Source: Streptococcaceae bacterium
GTDB taxonomy: Bacteria > Bacillota > Bacilli > Lactobacillales > Streptococcaceae
Assembly: GCA_022484805.1 (NCBI GenBank)
Contig: JAKVKP010000009.1
Location: 1-64,000, forward strand
Reading direction: 5' to 3'
DNA length: 64,000 nt
Part shown: in pieces, positions 37,759 to 47,389 of the stretch
Layout of the letters: each line of letters starts with the position of its first letter
How positions within the stretch are numbered: position 1 is the stretch's first letter
The notes under the pieces: generated by a model
What the model was told of the DNA's origin: nothing
Seen by the model: only the letters and a program-made list of their open reading frames with translations
Database searches by the model: none
Position numbers and translations under genes: made by a program

Positions 37759-37941
37759 TAAATAACTTTGATTAATAAAGGGTTTTGAATTGAATAATTA
37801 CTATATTAGTTTTACTATTGAGTATAGTTGTTCTATGTGTGTATAGTTATTTAATTTTAAATTTATTCAAGCAAAGTGATGTCTAAAGTATCTCCATTGA
37901 TTGAGAAGTCGATAAACGGTTTAATTTATTGAGGAGAATCA
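37759..37941 (+). other. Intergenic gap with a short hydrophobic frame
   Basis: A frame of about 30 residues ending at TAA 37884-37886 is very hydrophobic, with a possible TTG start at 37818 (SIVVLCVYSYLILNLFKQSDV). It has no convincing ribosome site. It may be a tiny membrane peptide or chance. Confidence 0.25.
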
Positions 37942-38484
37942 ATGTCTGAAAGGTATAAATATTTAATATTATGCACTACATTTTTATCAAGTTTTTTGTT
38001 AATAAAGGAACACCCTGTCATTGCTGAGACAATAATTTATAATCCTTTAAATCCAGCAGAGCCGATTCAACCTGAGGAACCGATAGTTATTTTAATCCCA
38101 GAAAATCCACCAGAATCTAATCAAGAGGTTGGTGTAGTTGTTGAATTTCCAGTAATTAAAGATGAAAAAAAAGAAATAGTTGAGAAAAAGGCTGAGTTTG
38201 GCAATTATATTCCACAAGGTCAGGAAAACACCTTTCAATTTGATGAAAAATTTAGATTGAGAGATAGTCGTTATCAGAAGCGTTATGTTTTGAATGAACA
38301 TCTTTTTGAAGACGAAAAAATGACTGTTGCAAATTCTGCTTCTCAAAATGGACTTACTGGCGGCGGCGAAAATTCGAAAGATTCTTATCTTTCGAATGTT
38401 TGTTATTTATTATCTGGAGTTATTTTATTTGGAAAAAAGGAAAGAAGTGAGGATAAGCTTTATGTTCACGATATTCTTGGATAA
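37942..38484 (+). CDS. Small surface protein with degenerate sorting signal
   Basis: At 180 residues it has a signal peptide (to about VIAET), a Pro/Glu-rich segment (NPAEPIQPEEPIVILIPENP) and a charged middle. It ends LTGGGENSKD, a hydrophobic stretch and GKKERSEDK. The end mimics an LPxTGE sorting signal but lacks the Pro and the normal TG spacing. GAGGAG precedes ATG 37942. Its end overlaps the Mga-like regulator by 23 nt. I know no named family for it. Confidence 0.7.
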   Translation: MSERYKYLILCTTFLSSFLLIKEHPVIAETIIYNPLNPAEPIQPEEPIVILIPENPPESNQEVGVVVEFPVIKDEKKEIVEKKAEFGNYIPQGQENTFQFDEKFRLRDSRYQKRYVLNEHLFEDEKMTVANSASQNGLTGGGENSKDSYLSNVCYLLSGVILFGKKERSEDKLYVHDILG

Positions 38485-39931
38485 AGCGAGTAATCGAAAA
38501 CTTGCATTATTGCGTTACTTAGAAAATCAGCCACAATTCATGGAAAGCAAGGAAAAATTAATTGATACTTTGGAGTTGTCTGATTTTTTATTAAATAAAA
38601 CGGTTGATGAATTGAATCAAGATTTCATCGAAAGTGAATTAATTGATGATATTCATGTTTATCTTGATAAAAACAATGTTTGGCTTGTTGAAAAGCGAAT
38701 CTTTTTTTCAAATGTTATCGCAGCGGTTTATATTCGTAATTCTATTTCTTTTTTATTAATTGAAAGCTTTTTTTGGGGCAATTGTATCTCAATTTCAGAT
38801 TTTTCAGATCAGAAATTTATTAGTCATACGATTGTCTATAAAGAATTTCGTAAATTAAAAAAACTATTAGCAAAAATGAACATTCAGGTAAACAAGAATT
38901 TGCGATTAGTAGGTGATGAAACGGCAATTCGTGATTTAATGACTTTTTTGTTTTTATCAATTTACGAGCGCGACATAACAATTTATCCTCCAGAGATCAT
39001 GCAAATAATTGAAAAAACATTGGAAATAATTGAAAAAAATTATCCAGATGATCATTTTAGTGAGTATGACCGAAGTCGATTTATTCATTTTACAGCAGTT
39101 AACATTGCTAGAGTAGCCTCTGGAAATATGCTTAAGCATGATACAGCTTTAAAAGACCTTAAATTGAGTTCTGAAATCGAAAAACATATTGAAAAGATGA
39201 CAATAATTCTTTCTCCACTAACTAGTGAGAAAATTTTTGAAAAATATTATAATGCAAATTATTTTCCAAATGAAATTTTAAGAATCACATTATTTTTTGT
39301 CAGTATTAATTTAATGGGCCTATCTCCGAAAATTATTGAAAATAATTCTGAAACAATTCGAAAGTTGAATTTGGACTTTCAAAAAGCAGTTTCCACTAAT
39401 TTTAATTTAAGTCCTGAAGCAATTGATTCTTTGAGATTAGATCTTACCCGAATTCATTTTAAGAGTATTTATGTTGAGATTGAATCCTTGGATTATAAAG
39501 AAGATTTTGATATTACTTATTTTGCTGAAAATTATCCTGAGTATTTTGCTTTCTGCTTGGATTATATTAAAGTGAATAAGCAGAATAAATATATTAATCG
39601 TGCTAAAAATTTTTTATTCCTTGAATATGTCTTAGTTTTAGTTAATAATGTGCCACTTAAAGATATATTGGCGCCGATTAAAATATGTGTTGATTTTTCT
39701 TTAGGTAATAATTATAACGAAATGATTATCCGTAATATCGATAAAATTACTGAATTAAATATTGAATATCATTCAAAAATTGACACTCAAATGGATATGA
39801 TATTGACCGATGTTTTATTTGATGAAACAATAGAAAGCAACTTCATTGTTTGGGCCAGTCCACCGCGACCCGTTGACTGGGGAAATTTTATGGAAGAGTT
39901 ACTGTTAATTCGCCGTTCTAAATCGCGATAG
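38462..39931 (+). CDS. Mga-like transcriptional regulator of the WxL locus
   Basis: From ATG 38462 (GTGAGG upstream) the product has 489 residues (MFTIFLDKASNRKLALLRYL). The N-terminal part resembles the Mga winged helix (LDTLELSDFLLNKTVDELNQD), with a second predicted DNA-binding segment near ISHTIVYKEFRKLKKLLAKM. The long helical C-terminal half resembles the PRD/Mga regions. Mga proteins activate surface-protein genes in streptococci and enterococci. An upstream in-frame start would lie inside the previous gene and is unlikely. It closes the WxL locus and is followed by a terminator. Confidence 0.75.
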   Translation: MFTIFLDKASNRKLALLRYLENQPQFMESKEKLIDTLELSDFLLNKTVDELNQDFIESELIDDIHVYLDKNNVWLVEKRIFFSNVIAAVYIRNSISFLLIESFFWGNCISISDFSDQKFISHTIVYKEFRKLKKLLAKMNIQVNKNLRLVGDETAIRDLMTFLFLSIYERDITIYPPEIMQIIEKTLEIIEKNYPDDHFSEYDRSRFIHFTAVNIARVASGNMLKHDTALKDLKLSSEIEKHIEKMTIILSPLTSEKIFEKYYNANYFPNEILRITLFFVSINLMGLSPKIIENNSETIRKLNLDFQKAVSTNFNLSPEAIDSLRLDLTRIHFKSIYVEIESLDYKEDFDITYFAENYPEYFAFCLDYIKVNKQNKYINRAKNFLFLEYVLVLVNNVPLKDILAPIKICVDFSLGNNYNEMIIRNIDKITELNIEYHSKIDTQMDMILTDVLFDETIESNFIVWASPPRPVDWGNFMEELLLIRRSKSR

Positions 39932-39971
39932 TTAGGAATTGATTTTTCAATTTCTAGCTTTTTTATTTTGG
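39932..39971 (+). terminator. Terminator of the WxL locus
   Basis: TTAGGAATTGA pairs with TCAATTTCTAG (11 bp, two G-U pairs) around TTTT, followed by CTTTTTTATTTT. Confidence 0.8.
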
Positions 39972-40077
39972 TTTGGTTCAGATGTTTGTCTGCCATTCTC
40001 GGATGACTGTTTTTTTGTGTTGTTCAAGCTTACATTGAATGCTGCAGTTGTAAAAATGCTTCAAAATTACTTTTTCA

Positions 40078-40362
40078 TACGAAATGCCCGATGTTTCTTA
40101 GAAAGCTTGGATTATTCGCAGTTATTAGTGTGATTTTGTACGAAATGCCCGATGTTTCTTAGAAAGCTTGGATTATTCGCGGTTATTAGTGCGATTTTGT
40201 ACGAAATGCCCAATGTTTCTCGGAAAGCTTGGATTATTCGCAGTTATTAGTGCGATTTTGTACGAAATTCCCAACGTTTCTCGGAAAGCTTGGAATATTC
40301 GCAGTTATTAATGCAATTTTGTACGAAATGTCCAATGTTTCTCGGAAAGCTTGGATTATTCG
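40078..40362. repeat. Five tandem copies of a 61-bp repeat
   Basis: Copies begin at 40078, 40139, 40200, 40261 and 40322, exactly 61 bp apart; the fifth breaks off after about 41 bp. Each starts TACGAAATGCCC or a close variant and contains GGAAAGCTTGGATTATTCG (GAAAGCTTGGATTATTCG in all but copy 4) and a small stem TCGCA-GTTATTAG-TGCGA followed by TTTT. Copies differ at a few positions, so they are not a recent artefact. There are no spacers, so it is not a CRISPR. Because 61 is not a multiple of 3, each unit is read in a new frame. Confidence 0.9.
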
Positions 40363-40730
40363 TAAGTATAAGATTGATTTCATTGCAGGACGTTATCATT
40401 TCAAAACATATTCATATAAATCAATTAAATACTTTTGCTTATGCGATTTAGAGACTATCTGATGAGGGGGCATGTCTATTTATTGATACGTATCCTAAAC
40501 AGTGGCATAAAACCAATGCATTCTGTCGTAAAAAAACGATTTTGCCTAAATTATTTATTTAATTAATATTAAGTTAAATATAAAGACTAATCAGAATATA
40601 TTTAAAAAGTGCTTTTTTCCTTATTCTCGTTTATAATTTATAATAAGGTGTCACAGTAATAGACTCGTTTTTAATCTAAAATAGCAGATTGGAAACAATG
40701 ATACTAATATGTAAAAGAATAGGAGTTATT
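40363..40730 (+). other. AT-rich intergenic region before phoH
   Basis: No convincing gene is present. Two TATAAT boxes at 40632-40637 and 40639-40644 probably belong to the phoH promoter. Confidence 0.4.
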
Positions 40731-41705
40731 TTGACAGAAAATTTAGAAGCAAAATTGGATTTTATGGTTGAAAATCCTGAAGAACTAATTGAGATTTTTG
40801 GCAGTCAAGATAAAAATTTAAAGTTAATCGAAACTGAACTGAAGGTTCGGGTTTTAAATCGTGGTGAAAAAATTCAGATTATTGGTACACAAGCTAAAAT
40901 AGAGCAGACTCGTCAAATCATTGAAGCACTTTTAATTTTAGTGCGTCGAGGTCAAAAGGTTAATATTCCAGATATTGTTACCGCAATTGAGATGGCGGAT
41001 AGTGATGAATTAAATCAATTTATTGGCTTGTATGAAAAAGAAATTATTCGCGACAATCAAGGAAAGCCAATTCGAGCAAAAAATCTGGGACAAGCGAAGT
41101 ATATTGAAACAGTTGGCAAGTCTGCGATTACTTTTGGGATAGGACCGGCAGGAACAGGGAAAACCTTTTTAGCAGTGGTGCTTGCAGTTGAGGCACTGAG
41201 AAGTGGCAGAGTCAAGCGAATTATTCTTACAAGGCCTGCTGTAGAGGCAGGAGAGAGTTTGGGTTTTTTACCCGGCGATTTAAAAGAGAAGGTTGATCCT
41301 TATTTAAGACCGGTTTATGATGCTTTATTTCAAATATTTGGAACAGAACATACCAACCGATTAATGGATCGAGGGGTAATTGAAATCGCTCCCCTTGCCT
41401 ATATGCGTGGTAGAACCTTAGATGATGCCTTTGTGATTTTGGATGAGGCTCAAAATACGACTGTACCACAAATGAAAATGTTTCTAACTCGTCTAGGATT
41501 TAATTCTAAGATGATTGTAAATGGCGACATCTCTCAAATTGATCTTGGAAGAAATGTGAAAAGTGGGTTAATTGATGCACAGGAAAAACTAACAAAAATT
41601 AATGAAATTAGTTTTGTAACTTTTAGTGCGAAAGACGTTGTCCGTCATCCGGTTGTTGCTAAAATAATTAATGCTTATGAAAGGTCTGAAACTCATGGAA
41701 ATTGA
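40731..41705 (+). CDS. phoH: PhoH-like ATPase
   Basis: The Walker A motif [15 protein letters not shown] lies near residue 135 and Walker [11 protein letters not shown] near 235. Members are cytoplasmic ATPases thought to act in RNA metabolism together with YbeY. I choose TTG 40731 ([11 protein letters not shown], 324 residues) because AGGAG lies just upstream; the in-frame TTG at 40689 has no site. The end overlaps ybeY, the normal order in this group of bacteria. Confidence 0.92.
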   Translation: MTENLEAKLDFMVENPEELIEIFGSQDKNLKLIETELKVRVLNRGEKIQIIGTQAKIEQTRQIIEALLILVRRGQKVNIPDIVTAIEMADSDELNQFIGLYEKEIIRDNQGKPIRAKNLGQAKYIETVGKSAITFGIGPAGTGKTFLAVVLAVEALRSGRVKRIILTRPAVEAGESLGFLPGDLKEKVDPYLRPVYDALFQIFGTEHTNRLMDRGVIEIAPLAYMRGRTLDDAFVILDEAQNTTVPQMKMFLTRLGFNSKMIVNGDISQIDLGRNVKSGLIDAQEKLTKINEISFVTFSAKDVVRHPVVAKIINAYERSETHGN

Positions 41706-42189
41706 ATTAATTGATGAAACGTCACAGGTTTCAAAAGAGGATCAGGAGTCAATTAATAACTTGTTAGAATATGCAGCTAATTACTTAAAATTGGCACCGT
41801 CTAAGGAAATGCGCGTTACTTTTGTCGATAATCCAGCAATTCAGAAAATTAACTTAGAATATCGTGCGAAGGATGTACCAACAGATGTTGTTAGTTTAGA
41901 ATATCAACCAGATGATTTTGATTTTTCGGATTTTGAAATTGATGAGACCGAGCTTTTAGAATTAGATGATGAACTAAACAGCTATTTGGGAGAGCTTTTT
42001 ATCTCGGTAGACAAGGCGCGTGAGCAGGCAGAAAGCTATGGACATAGCTATGAGCGAGAACTTGGTTTTCTAGCTTTACACGGTTTTTTACATATTAATG
42101 GCTACGATCATATGAATGAAGCAGATGAAGCGGTGATGTTTGGATTGCAGAAAGAGATATTGGATCATTATGGGCTTAAAAGAGAATAA
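41695..42189 (+). CDS. ybeY: Endoribonuclease YbeY (rRNA maturation factor)
   Basis: The metal-binding signature [11 protein letters not shown] near the C-terminus holds the three zinc-ligand His residues. The start ATG 41695 overlaps the phoH stop; a longer frame from 41671 lacks a site. It has 164 residues, somewhat acidic ([20 protein letters not shown]). It processes 16S rRNA ends and supports ribosome quality control. Confidence 0.93.
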   Translation: MEIELIDETSQVSKEDQESINNLLEYAANYLKLAPSKEMRVTFVDNPAIQKINLEYRAKDVPTDVVSLEYQPDDFDFSDFEIDETELLELDDELNSYLGELFISVDKAREQAESYGHSYERELGFLALHGFLHINGYDHMNEADEAVMFGLQKEILDHYGLKRE

Positions 42190-42574
42190 GAAATATAAAA
42201 ATAGAAATTTTATATCTTCCTTTGAATTTGCCAAATCGGGCTTAATTACTGTTTTTAAGGAAGAGAGAAATATGAAAAAACATGCCATTTCTGCTGTCTT
42301 GGTTTTCATTTGCGGTTTCGTGTTTCAAATTACACGAATTGAATGGCTCTTTATTCTGTTTGCTGTCTTTTTAGTGATTATCTTAGAGGTTGTGAATACG
42401 GCGATTGAAAATACAGTCGATTTGGTCACGGATTATCACTTTCATCTTTTAGCCAAGAGTGCCAAGGATATGGCAGCAGGTGCGGTTTTGCTTGCTTCGA
42501 TTCTTGCTGCAATTATTGGTATCATTATTTTTACACCGCATATTTGGCATTGGCTGAATCAATGGATTAATTAA
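42170..42574 (+). CDS. dgkA: Undecaprenol/diacylglycerol kinase family protein
   Basis: From ATG 42170 the protein has 134 residues, three membrane helices and the family motif [16 protein letters not shown] with catalytic Glu. In Gram-positives this enzyme phosphorylates undecaprenol for cell-wall lipid recycling. The start lies 20 nt inside ybeY, so translation is coupled. Confidence 0.9.
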   Translation: MGLKENKKYKNRNFISSFEFAKSGLITVFKEERNMKKHAISAVLVFICGFVFQITRIEWLFILFAVFLVIILEVVNTAIENTVDLVTDYHFHLLAKSAKDMAAGAVLLASILAAIIGIIIFTPHIWHWLNQWIN

Positions 42575-42597
42575 TTTTTTTAAAGAATGGAGAAAAA

Positions 42598-43497
42598 ATG
42601 ACCTTTAAATCAGGTTTTGTTTCAATTATTGGACGTCCAAATGTTGGAAAATCAACTTTTCTGAATCATGTTTTAGGACAAAAGATCACAATTATGAGTG
42701 ACAAAGCGCAAACGACTCGTAATAAAATTCAGGGTATTTATACAACCGGGAATGAGCAAATCGTCTTTATTGACACACCGGGTATTCACAAGCCGCATAA
42801 TGCACTAGGTGATTATATGGTACAAGCAGCTTATTCAACTTTGAATGAAGTAGATATTGTTTTATTCATGGTTGCAGCTGATGAAAAAAGAGGTAAGGGC
42901 GAGGATATGATTCTTGAACGCCTTAAAAATAGCGATGCTAATATCTTTTTAGTGATTAATAAAATTGATAAGGTTCATCCTGAGCGTCTTTTGGATATTA
43001 TTTCAGATTATCAATCCGTATTCGACTTTAAGGAAATTGTACCGATATCTTCTCTCCAAGGTAACAATACAGAAAAATTATTGTCATTATTACCCTTATA
43101 TTTGTCAGAGGGACCTCAGTATTTCCCAGAAGATATGGTGACAGACCATCCCGAACGCTTTATTGTATCAGAAATGATACGTGAAAAAATTCTGATTTTA
43201 ACTCGTGAGGAGGTACCTCATTCGGTTGCAGTTGTTATCGATAAGATGAGTCGTGATGCAAAGACAGATAAAATTTTGATTCAAGCAACAGTGATTGTCG
43301 AGCGTCCTTCACAAAAGGGGATTATTATTGGCAAGCAAGGCTCAATGATGAAAAAAGTTGGTACAATGGCACGGCGAGATATTGAATTAATGCTAGGCGA
43401 TAAAGTTTTCCTAGAACTTTGGGTAAAGGTCAAGAAAGACTGGCGTGATAAAAAAATTGATTTGCAGGATTTCGGCTATCGAAAAGATGATTATTAA
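42598..43497 (+). CDS. era: GTPase Era
   Basis: The 299-residue protein has G1 [10 protein letters not shown]3 DTPGIH and G4 NKID, then a C-terminal KH domain with [13 protein letters not shown]. Era binds the 3' end of 16S rRNA in small-subunit assembly. AATGGAG lies just upstream. It is the last gene of the phoH-ybeY-dgkA-era group; recO does not follow here. Confidence 0.96.
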   Translation: MTFKSGFVSIIGRPNVGKSTFLNHVLGQKITIMSDKAQTTRNKIQGIYTTGNEQIVFIDTPGIHKPHNALGDYMVQAAYSTLNEVDIVLFMVAADEKRGKGEDMILERLKNSDANIFLVINKIDKVHPERLLDIISDYQSVFDFKEIVPISSLQGNNTEKLLSLLPLYLSEGPQYFPEDMVTDHPERFIVSEMIREKILILTREEVPHSVAVVIDKMSRDAKTDKILIQATVIVERPSQKGIIIGKQGSMMKKVGTMARRDIELMLGDKVFLELWVKVKKDWRDKKIDLQDFGYRKDDY

Positions 43498-43518
43498 TAA
43501 CTGGGCTTTTTGATAATT

Positions 43519-43547
43519 TTGCTTGATTTTTAAAAATACGTTATAAT
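43519..43547 (+). promoter_or_regulatory. Promoter of the penicillin-binding protein gene
   Basis: TTGCTT (43519-43524) and TATAAT (43542-43547) are separated by 17 bp. Confidence 0.6.
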
Positions 43548-43572
43548 TATGGAATAAAATCCTTAGAAGGAG

Positions 43573-45897
43573 TTGAGTCTACTGAAAAGACAGCATAAGG
43601 ATCAAGTTTCAGTTAAGAATGTCATTTTTCGCATTATGAAATCAATTATTTATTTTGGCTTAATCATCATATTCTTTATGGTCGTTTTTGGAGCTGGGAT
43701 TGGAATTGGTTATTTTAATTCGTTAGTCAGCAAGACTGATTCACTCTCAAAAACAGAGCTCTATGATAAAATTAATGATATTTCAGAAATTTCACAGATT
43801 AATTACAGCAATAATCAAACGGTATCAAAGATTTCCAGTGATTTAATTCGAACAAAAGTTTCAAGTGAACAGATTTCGGATAATCTTAAAAATGCTGTGA
43901 TTTCAACCGAAGATGAGTATTTTAAGGTGCATAAGGGTTATGTGCCCAAAGCTGTACTTCGTGCTGTTTTAGCGGAGGCGTTTGGTGTAGGCAGTTCTTC
44001 AGGTGGGTCAACGTTGACTCAACAGCTAGTTAAACAACAAATTATTGGCGATTTACCTACATTCAAGCGTAAAGCAGAAGAAATTGTATTGGCAATGCAA
44101 ATTGAGAAGTATTTTACAAAAGATGAGATATTAACGACTTATCTAAATGTATCACCGTTTGGCAGAAATAATAAGGGTGAGAATATTGCTGGTGTGCAAG
44201 AAGCAGCAGTCGGTATTTTTGGTGTTTCAGCCAAGGATTTATCAGTTGCTCAGGCCGCTTTTATTGCTGGTTTGCCTCAAAGTCCAATTTCTTATTCACC
44301 TTATGATGGTAACGGTGCGATTAAGTCAGATGAAGATTTGGCATTAGGCTTAAAACGAAAAGATGCCGTCCTCTTTAATATGTACCGTGAGAAGATGCTC
44401 ACCAAAGCGGAATACGAAGAGGCTAAAGCTGTTGATTTGAAGTCTCAATTTTTAAGTCATGAGGCCCAGTCTTCAGATAATAAGGGTTATCTTTATTATG
44501 CAGCATTAGATGATGCAACCAAAATTGTTTTAAAGCAAATCGCAACTGAAGAAAAGATTTCGGATAGCCAGCTTGAGGATCAAACACTTTATGAGCATTA
44601 TTATTCACTTGCTTCGCAAAGAATTCGTCAAAGTGGTTATCAAATTACCACAACGGTTGATCAGGGAATCTATGAAGCGATGCAAAATGCTGTCGCAAAT
44701 TATGGCTATTTTGTAGGTAACGGGATTGAAGTCGGTAATGTCTTACTGAATAATGAGACTGGCGCTATTCTCGGTTTTGTTGGTGGGCGAGACTTTCAAA
44801 CGAGTCAAGTCAATCATTCGGAAACAGAGCGTGATCCAGGCTCCTCCATTAAGCCTTTATTAGTTTATGGTCCTGCAATCGATCAAGGTCTGATTGGCTC
44901 AGCTTCATTATTATCAAATTATCCTACAAATTATAAGAGTAGCGGTGAACCGATTTATCATGATGGTAATAAAGGAACAAGTGAAATGATGACGCTCCAA
45001 ACAGCCTTAAATTGGTCTTGGAATATTCCTGCTTACTGGACATACCAAATTATGCAGGAAAAGGGTATGGATGCCTCAAGCTACATGAAGAAGATGAACT
45101 TTTCAATTTCAGATTATTCAATTGAATCACTGCCAATGGGTGGTGGTGCGGAAGTTTCTGTTCGCCAACAAGCGAATGGATACCAAACGCTTGCCAATTA
45201 TGGTACTTATCAGGAAAACTATATGATTGAAAAGATTACTGATAAGGCTGGCAACGTGATTTATCAACATCAGTCAAATCCAGTCCAAGTTTATTCAAAA
45301 GCGACAGCATCAATTATGAATAATCTATTAAAAGGTGTCCTGAATTCTAATATCACAACACATTTTAAATCTAATTTACAGTCGATTAATTCGACCTTGG
45401 GTAATGCAAATTGGACCGGTAAAACTGGAACCTCCAATGATTTTAAAGATAGCTGGTTAATTGTCTCAACTAGAGGCATTACTTTGGGTGGCTGGTCAGG
45501 CTATGATGATAACACATCAATGTCAAGCTCAAGCGGTGAAAATAATTCACTTTATATGTCATACCTTGCGAATGCAATTTATCAAGCAAATCCAAATATT
45601 TTTAATATTGCAGACACAATGGATTATGATTCAAGTGTTGTAAAAAGCACAGTATTGACTTCGACCGGAGAAAAAAATAATGACAAGGGAATTGATTTGT
45701 CGAAAATTGATAAGGGAACAGTTAAAATTTCAGGTGACACAACGACTTCCTACTATGCTGTTTCTGGCGGTGCACCAGTGACGACCTTCCGTTTTGGCAT
45801 CGGTGGCTCAGATTCAGATTATCAAAATGCTTGGACTAAAATACTTGGTAGCACTTCGTCTTCAAGCGGCAGTACCACTAGTTCGAGCAGTAATTAA
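43573..45897 (+). CDS. Class A penicillin-binding protein (transglycosylase/transpeptidase)
   Basis: After a cytoplasmic tail and membrane anchor (about residues 22-45) comes a GT51 glycosyltransferase (STEDEYFKVHKGY with catalytic Glu, then GGSTLTQQLVKQ). The transpeptidase has SSIK (Ser424) and KTGTSND. The C-terminus is Ser/Thr-rich. It polymerises and cross-links peptidoglycan and resembles PBP2A/PBP1b-type enzymes. The start is uncertain: TTG 43573 directly abuts GAAGGAG, while CTG 43582 lies 9 nt from it and begins MKRQHKDQV. The length is 774 or 771 residues. Confidence 0.9.
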   Translation: MSLLKRQHKDQVSVKNVIFRIMKSIIYFGLIIIFFMVVFGAGIGIGYFNSLVSKTDSLSKTELYDKINDISEISQINYSNNQTVSKISSDLIRTKVSSEQISDNLKNAVISTEDEYFKVHKGYVPKAVLRAVLAEAFGVGSSSGGSTLTQQLVKQQIIGDLPTFKRKAEEIVLAMQIEKYFTKDEILTTYLNVSPFGRNNKGENIAGVQEAAVGIFGVSAKDLSVAQAAFIAGLPQSPISYSPYDGNGAIKSDEDLALGLKRKDAVLFNMYREKMLTKAEYEEAKAVDLKSQFLSHEAQSSDNKGYLYYAALDDATKIVLKQIATEEKISDSQLEDQTLYEHYYSLASQRIRQSGYQITTTVDQGIYEAMQNAVANYGYFVGNGIEVGNVLLNNETGAILGFVGGRDFQTSQVNHSETERDPGSSIKPLLVYGPAIDQGLIGSASLLSNYPTNYKSSGEPIYHDGNKGTSEMMTLQTALNWSWNIPAYWTYQIMQEKGMDASSYMKKMNFSISDYSIESLPMGGGAEVSVRQQANGYQTLANYGTYQENYMIEKITDKAGNVIYQHQSNPVQVYSKATASIMNNLLKGVLNSNITTHFKSNLQSINSTLGNANWTGKTGTSNDFKDSWLIVSTRGITLGGWSGYDDNTSMSSSSGENNSLYMSYLANAIYQANPNIFNIADTMDYDSSVVKSTVLTSTGEKNNDKGIDLSKIDKGTVKISGDTTTSYYAVSGGAPVTTFRFGIGGSDSDYQNAWTKILGSTSSSSGSTTSSSSN

Positions 45898-45946
45898 ATA
45901 TTTACGTTAAAATTGAAGATAAATTTAATTTAATGGAGGCACACCT

Positions 45947-46828
45947 TTGACAGCCAGTGTTACTTTTGCAATTACTGAAAAATTACGAAAAGAATTGAAA
46001 ATTAGTCCATTGCCTAAAGCTGAAGTAAGTGAGCTGCTTGATAAAAATCAAAGCTTTTTTGCAGTCAATTTTGAATTTGTTGAGGAAATTTCACTTTATG
46101 TCTTTTCAGTTATGAATGAGCAAACTGGTGAATTTTTAATGCTTCCGTTTGAATCAATCTCAATTAGTGAAATCCAGAGTGAACAGGATTTCGGCACATT
46201 ACTGATGGATTTACTTTATGATGCCTATGAAAATGGAGGCATTGCCTTTAATCAGAGCTGGTCTGAGGAATTGATGAATTTTTTTGATCAAGGACCAGAA
46301 AATTTTAGATTTGTTAAGCTACAAAATTATCCGGTGTCGCCTAAATTACCTATTAAATATAACCATCCAATTCAAAGATTGAATGGTCTGCATAAGTCCT
46401 TTAAGGAAAAGTTTTTAAAGCAGCATCATGATAATATTAGAACAGATGTGACGAATTTTGTATTCTCACGCAAGCTCTTGCGTTATTTCAAGCAGCAGGA
46501 GGCTTTGCCGCTCTTGCCTAGAGATATTCCGGTACAAACGCTTTTTCAAATTACTTACAAGATTATTCAGGATCGTGTTCATATTTATATCATTAATCCT
46601 TTAGATCAAATTATGATTCATTTTGAATTTTCAAAATTTCATAAGCCATCTTTTGAGCGTTTACTGGAAATGATTGATGATGCAATAAAAGATGCAATCA
46701 CTAACCATGTGGATCATGAACACAGTTCCTTTAAAAGCTATCTGAATCATCAGGCTACGCGCTATTTAGATGGATCGAAATTAGATTTTACAAGCTTTGA
46801 AAAATTAATTCACGATCAAACTTTCTAA
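45947..46828 (+). CDS. Hypothetical protein (293 residues)
   Basis: No family recognised. The protein is soluble, without a signal peptide or membrane segment, mixed alpha/beta in character, and rich in Phe and acidic residues. Its start is TTG 45947 with GGAGG 7 nt upstream. It is followed by a strong terminator and so forms its own unit or ends the PBP transcript. Confidence 0.75.
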   Translation: MTASVTFAITEKLRKELKISPLPKAEVSELLDKNQSFFAVNFEFVEEISLYVFSVMNEQTGEFLMLPFESISISEIQSEQDFGTLLMDLLYDAYENGGIAFNQSWSEELMNFFDQGPENFRFVKLQNYPVSPKLPIKYNHPIQRLNGLHKSFKEKFLKQHHDNIRTDVTNFVFSRKLLRYFKQQEALPLLPRDIPVQTLFQITYKIIQDRVHIYIINPLDQIMIHFEFSKFHKPSFERLLEMIDDAIKDAITNHVDHEHSSFKSYLNHQATRYLDGSKLDFTSFEKLIHDQTF

Positions 46829-46857
46829 TCATCAATCTTTAGATTGATGATTTTTTA
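46828..46857 (+). terminator. Terminator after the 293-residue hypothetical gene
   Basis: AATCATCAATC and GATTGATGATT pair perfectly over 11 bp around TTTA, followed by TTTT. Confidence 0.88.
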
Positions 46858-46891
46858 ATTGAATCATGTAGAATAGATTAAAAAGGAGGTT

Positions 46892-47344
46892 ATGATGAAA
46901 CTTTTTAATCAACTTAATTTGACTGGTGAAGTGCTTGGCTTTGCGAAACGTTCATTGGTCCTAAAGCAAACGAAAAACATTCCTGAATCATTAAGAAAGC
47001 AATCCGCTAAAGTGATTCATACAGCAAGTGTTGCAACTGGAAGTGTTGGGGCAGGTTTAGCACAGCTTCCGGGAACGGATGCGGCTGTGATTGTACCAAT
47101 TCAAGTAACTATGGTTTTGTCCTTAGCCAAAATTTACCAAATTCCATTAAAAGAAAGTGTTGCGAAGATTATTGTTACTGAAACAACCGCAACATTATTG
47201 GGACGAACGGCGAGTCAATTTTTAGTTGGCTGGATTCCGGGTGTTGGTAATGTAATCAATGCAGGGACAGCAGTTGCTTTGACTGAAACACTAGGTTGGA
47301 TTGTAGCGACTGAGTTTGCCAAAAAAGCGGATGAAATTTGGTAA
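46892..47344 (+). CDS. Small DUF697/EcsC-like protein
   Basis: The 150-residue protein has glycine-rich hydrophobic stretches (VGAGLAQLPGTDAAVIVPIQ, TASQFLVGWIPGVGNVINAG) typical of DUF697-like domains that lie at or in the membrane. AAAGGAGG precedes two adjacent ATG codons (46892 and 46895). The function of the family is unknown. It lies 45 bp before the helicase gene and may share its transcript. Confidence 0.6.
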   Translation: MMKLFNQLNLTGEVLGFAKRSLVLKQTKNIPESLRKQSAKVIHTASVATGSVGAGLAQLPGTDAAVIVPIQVTMVLSLAKIYQIPLKESVAKIIVTETTATLLGRTASQFLVGWIPGVGNVINAGTAVALTETLGWIVATEFAKKADEIW

Positions 47345-47389
47345 GCATTGTGAGGTTAAATAAAATTAATTTAGAAAGAGGGTGAAAAA

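Noticed and set aside
37942-38484. Normal LPxTG surface protein
   Set aside because: The C-terminal layout is right but the motif reads LTGGGEN; it is listed as degenerate.
40078-40362. CRISPR array
   Set aside because: The units abut directly without spacers, are 61 bp long and vary between copies; no cas genes are near.
39939-40462. Short ORFs running through the 61-bp repeats
   Set aside because: They arise because the repeat unit is open in several frames. They have no ribosome sites and change frame with every unit, so I treat the region as a DNA repeat.
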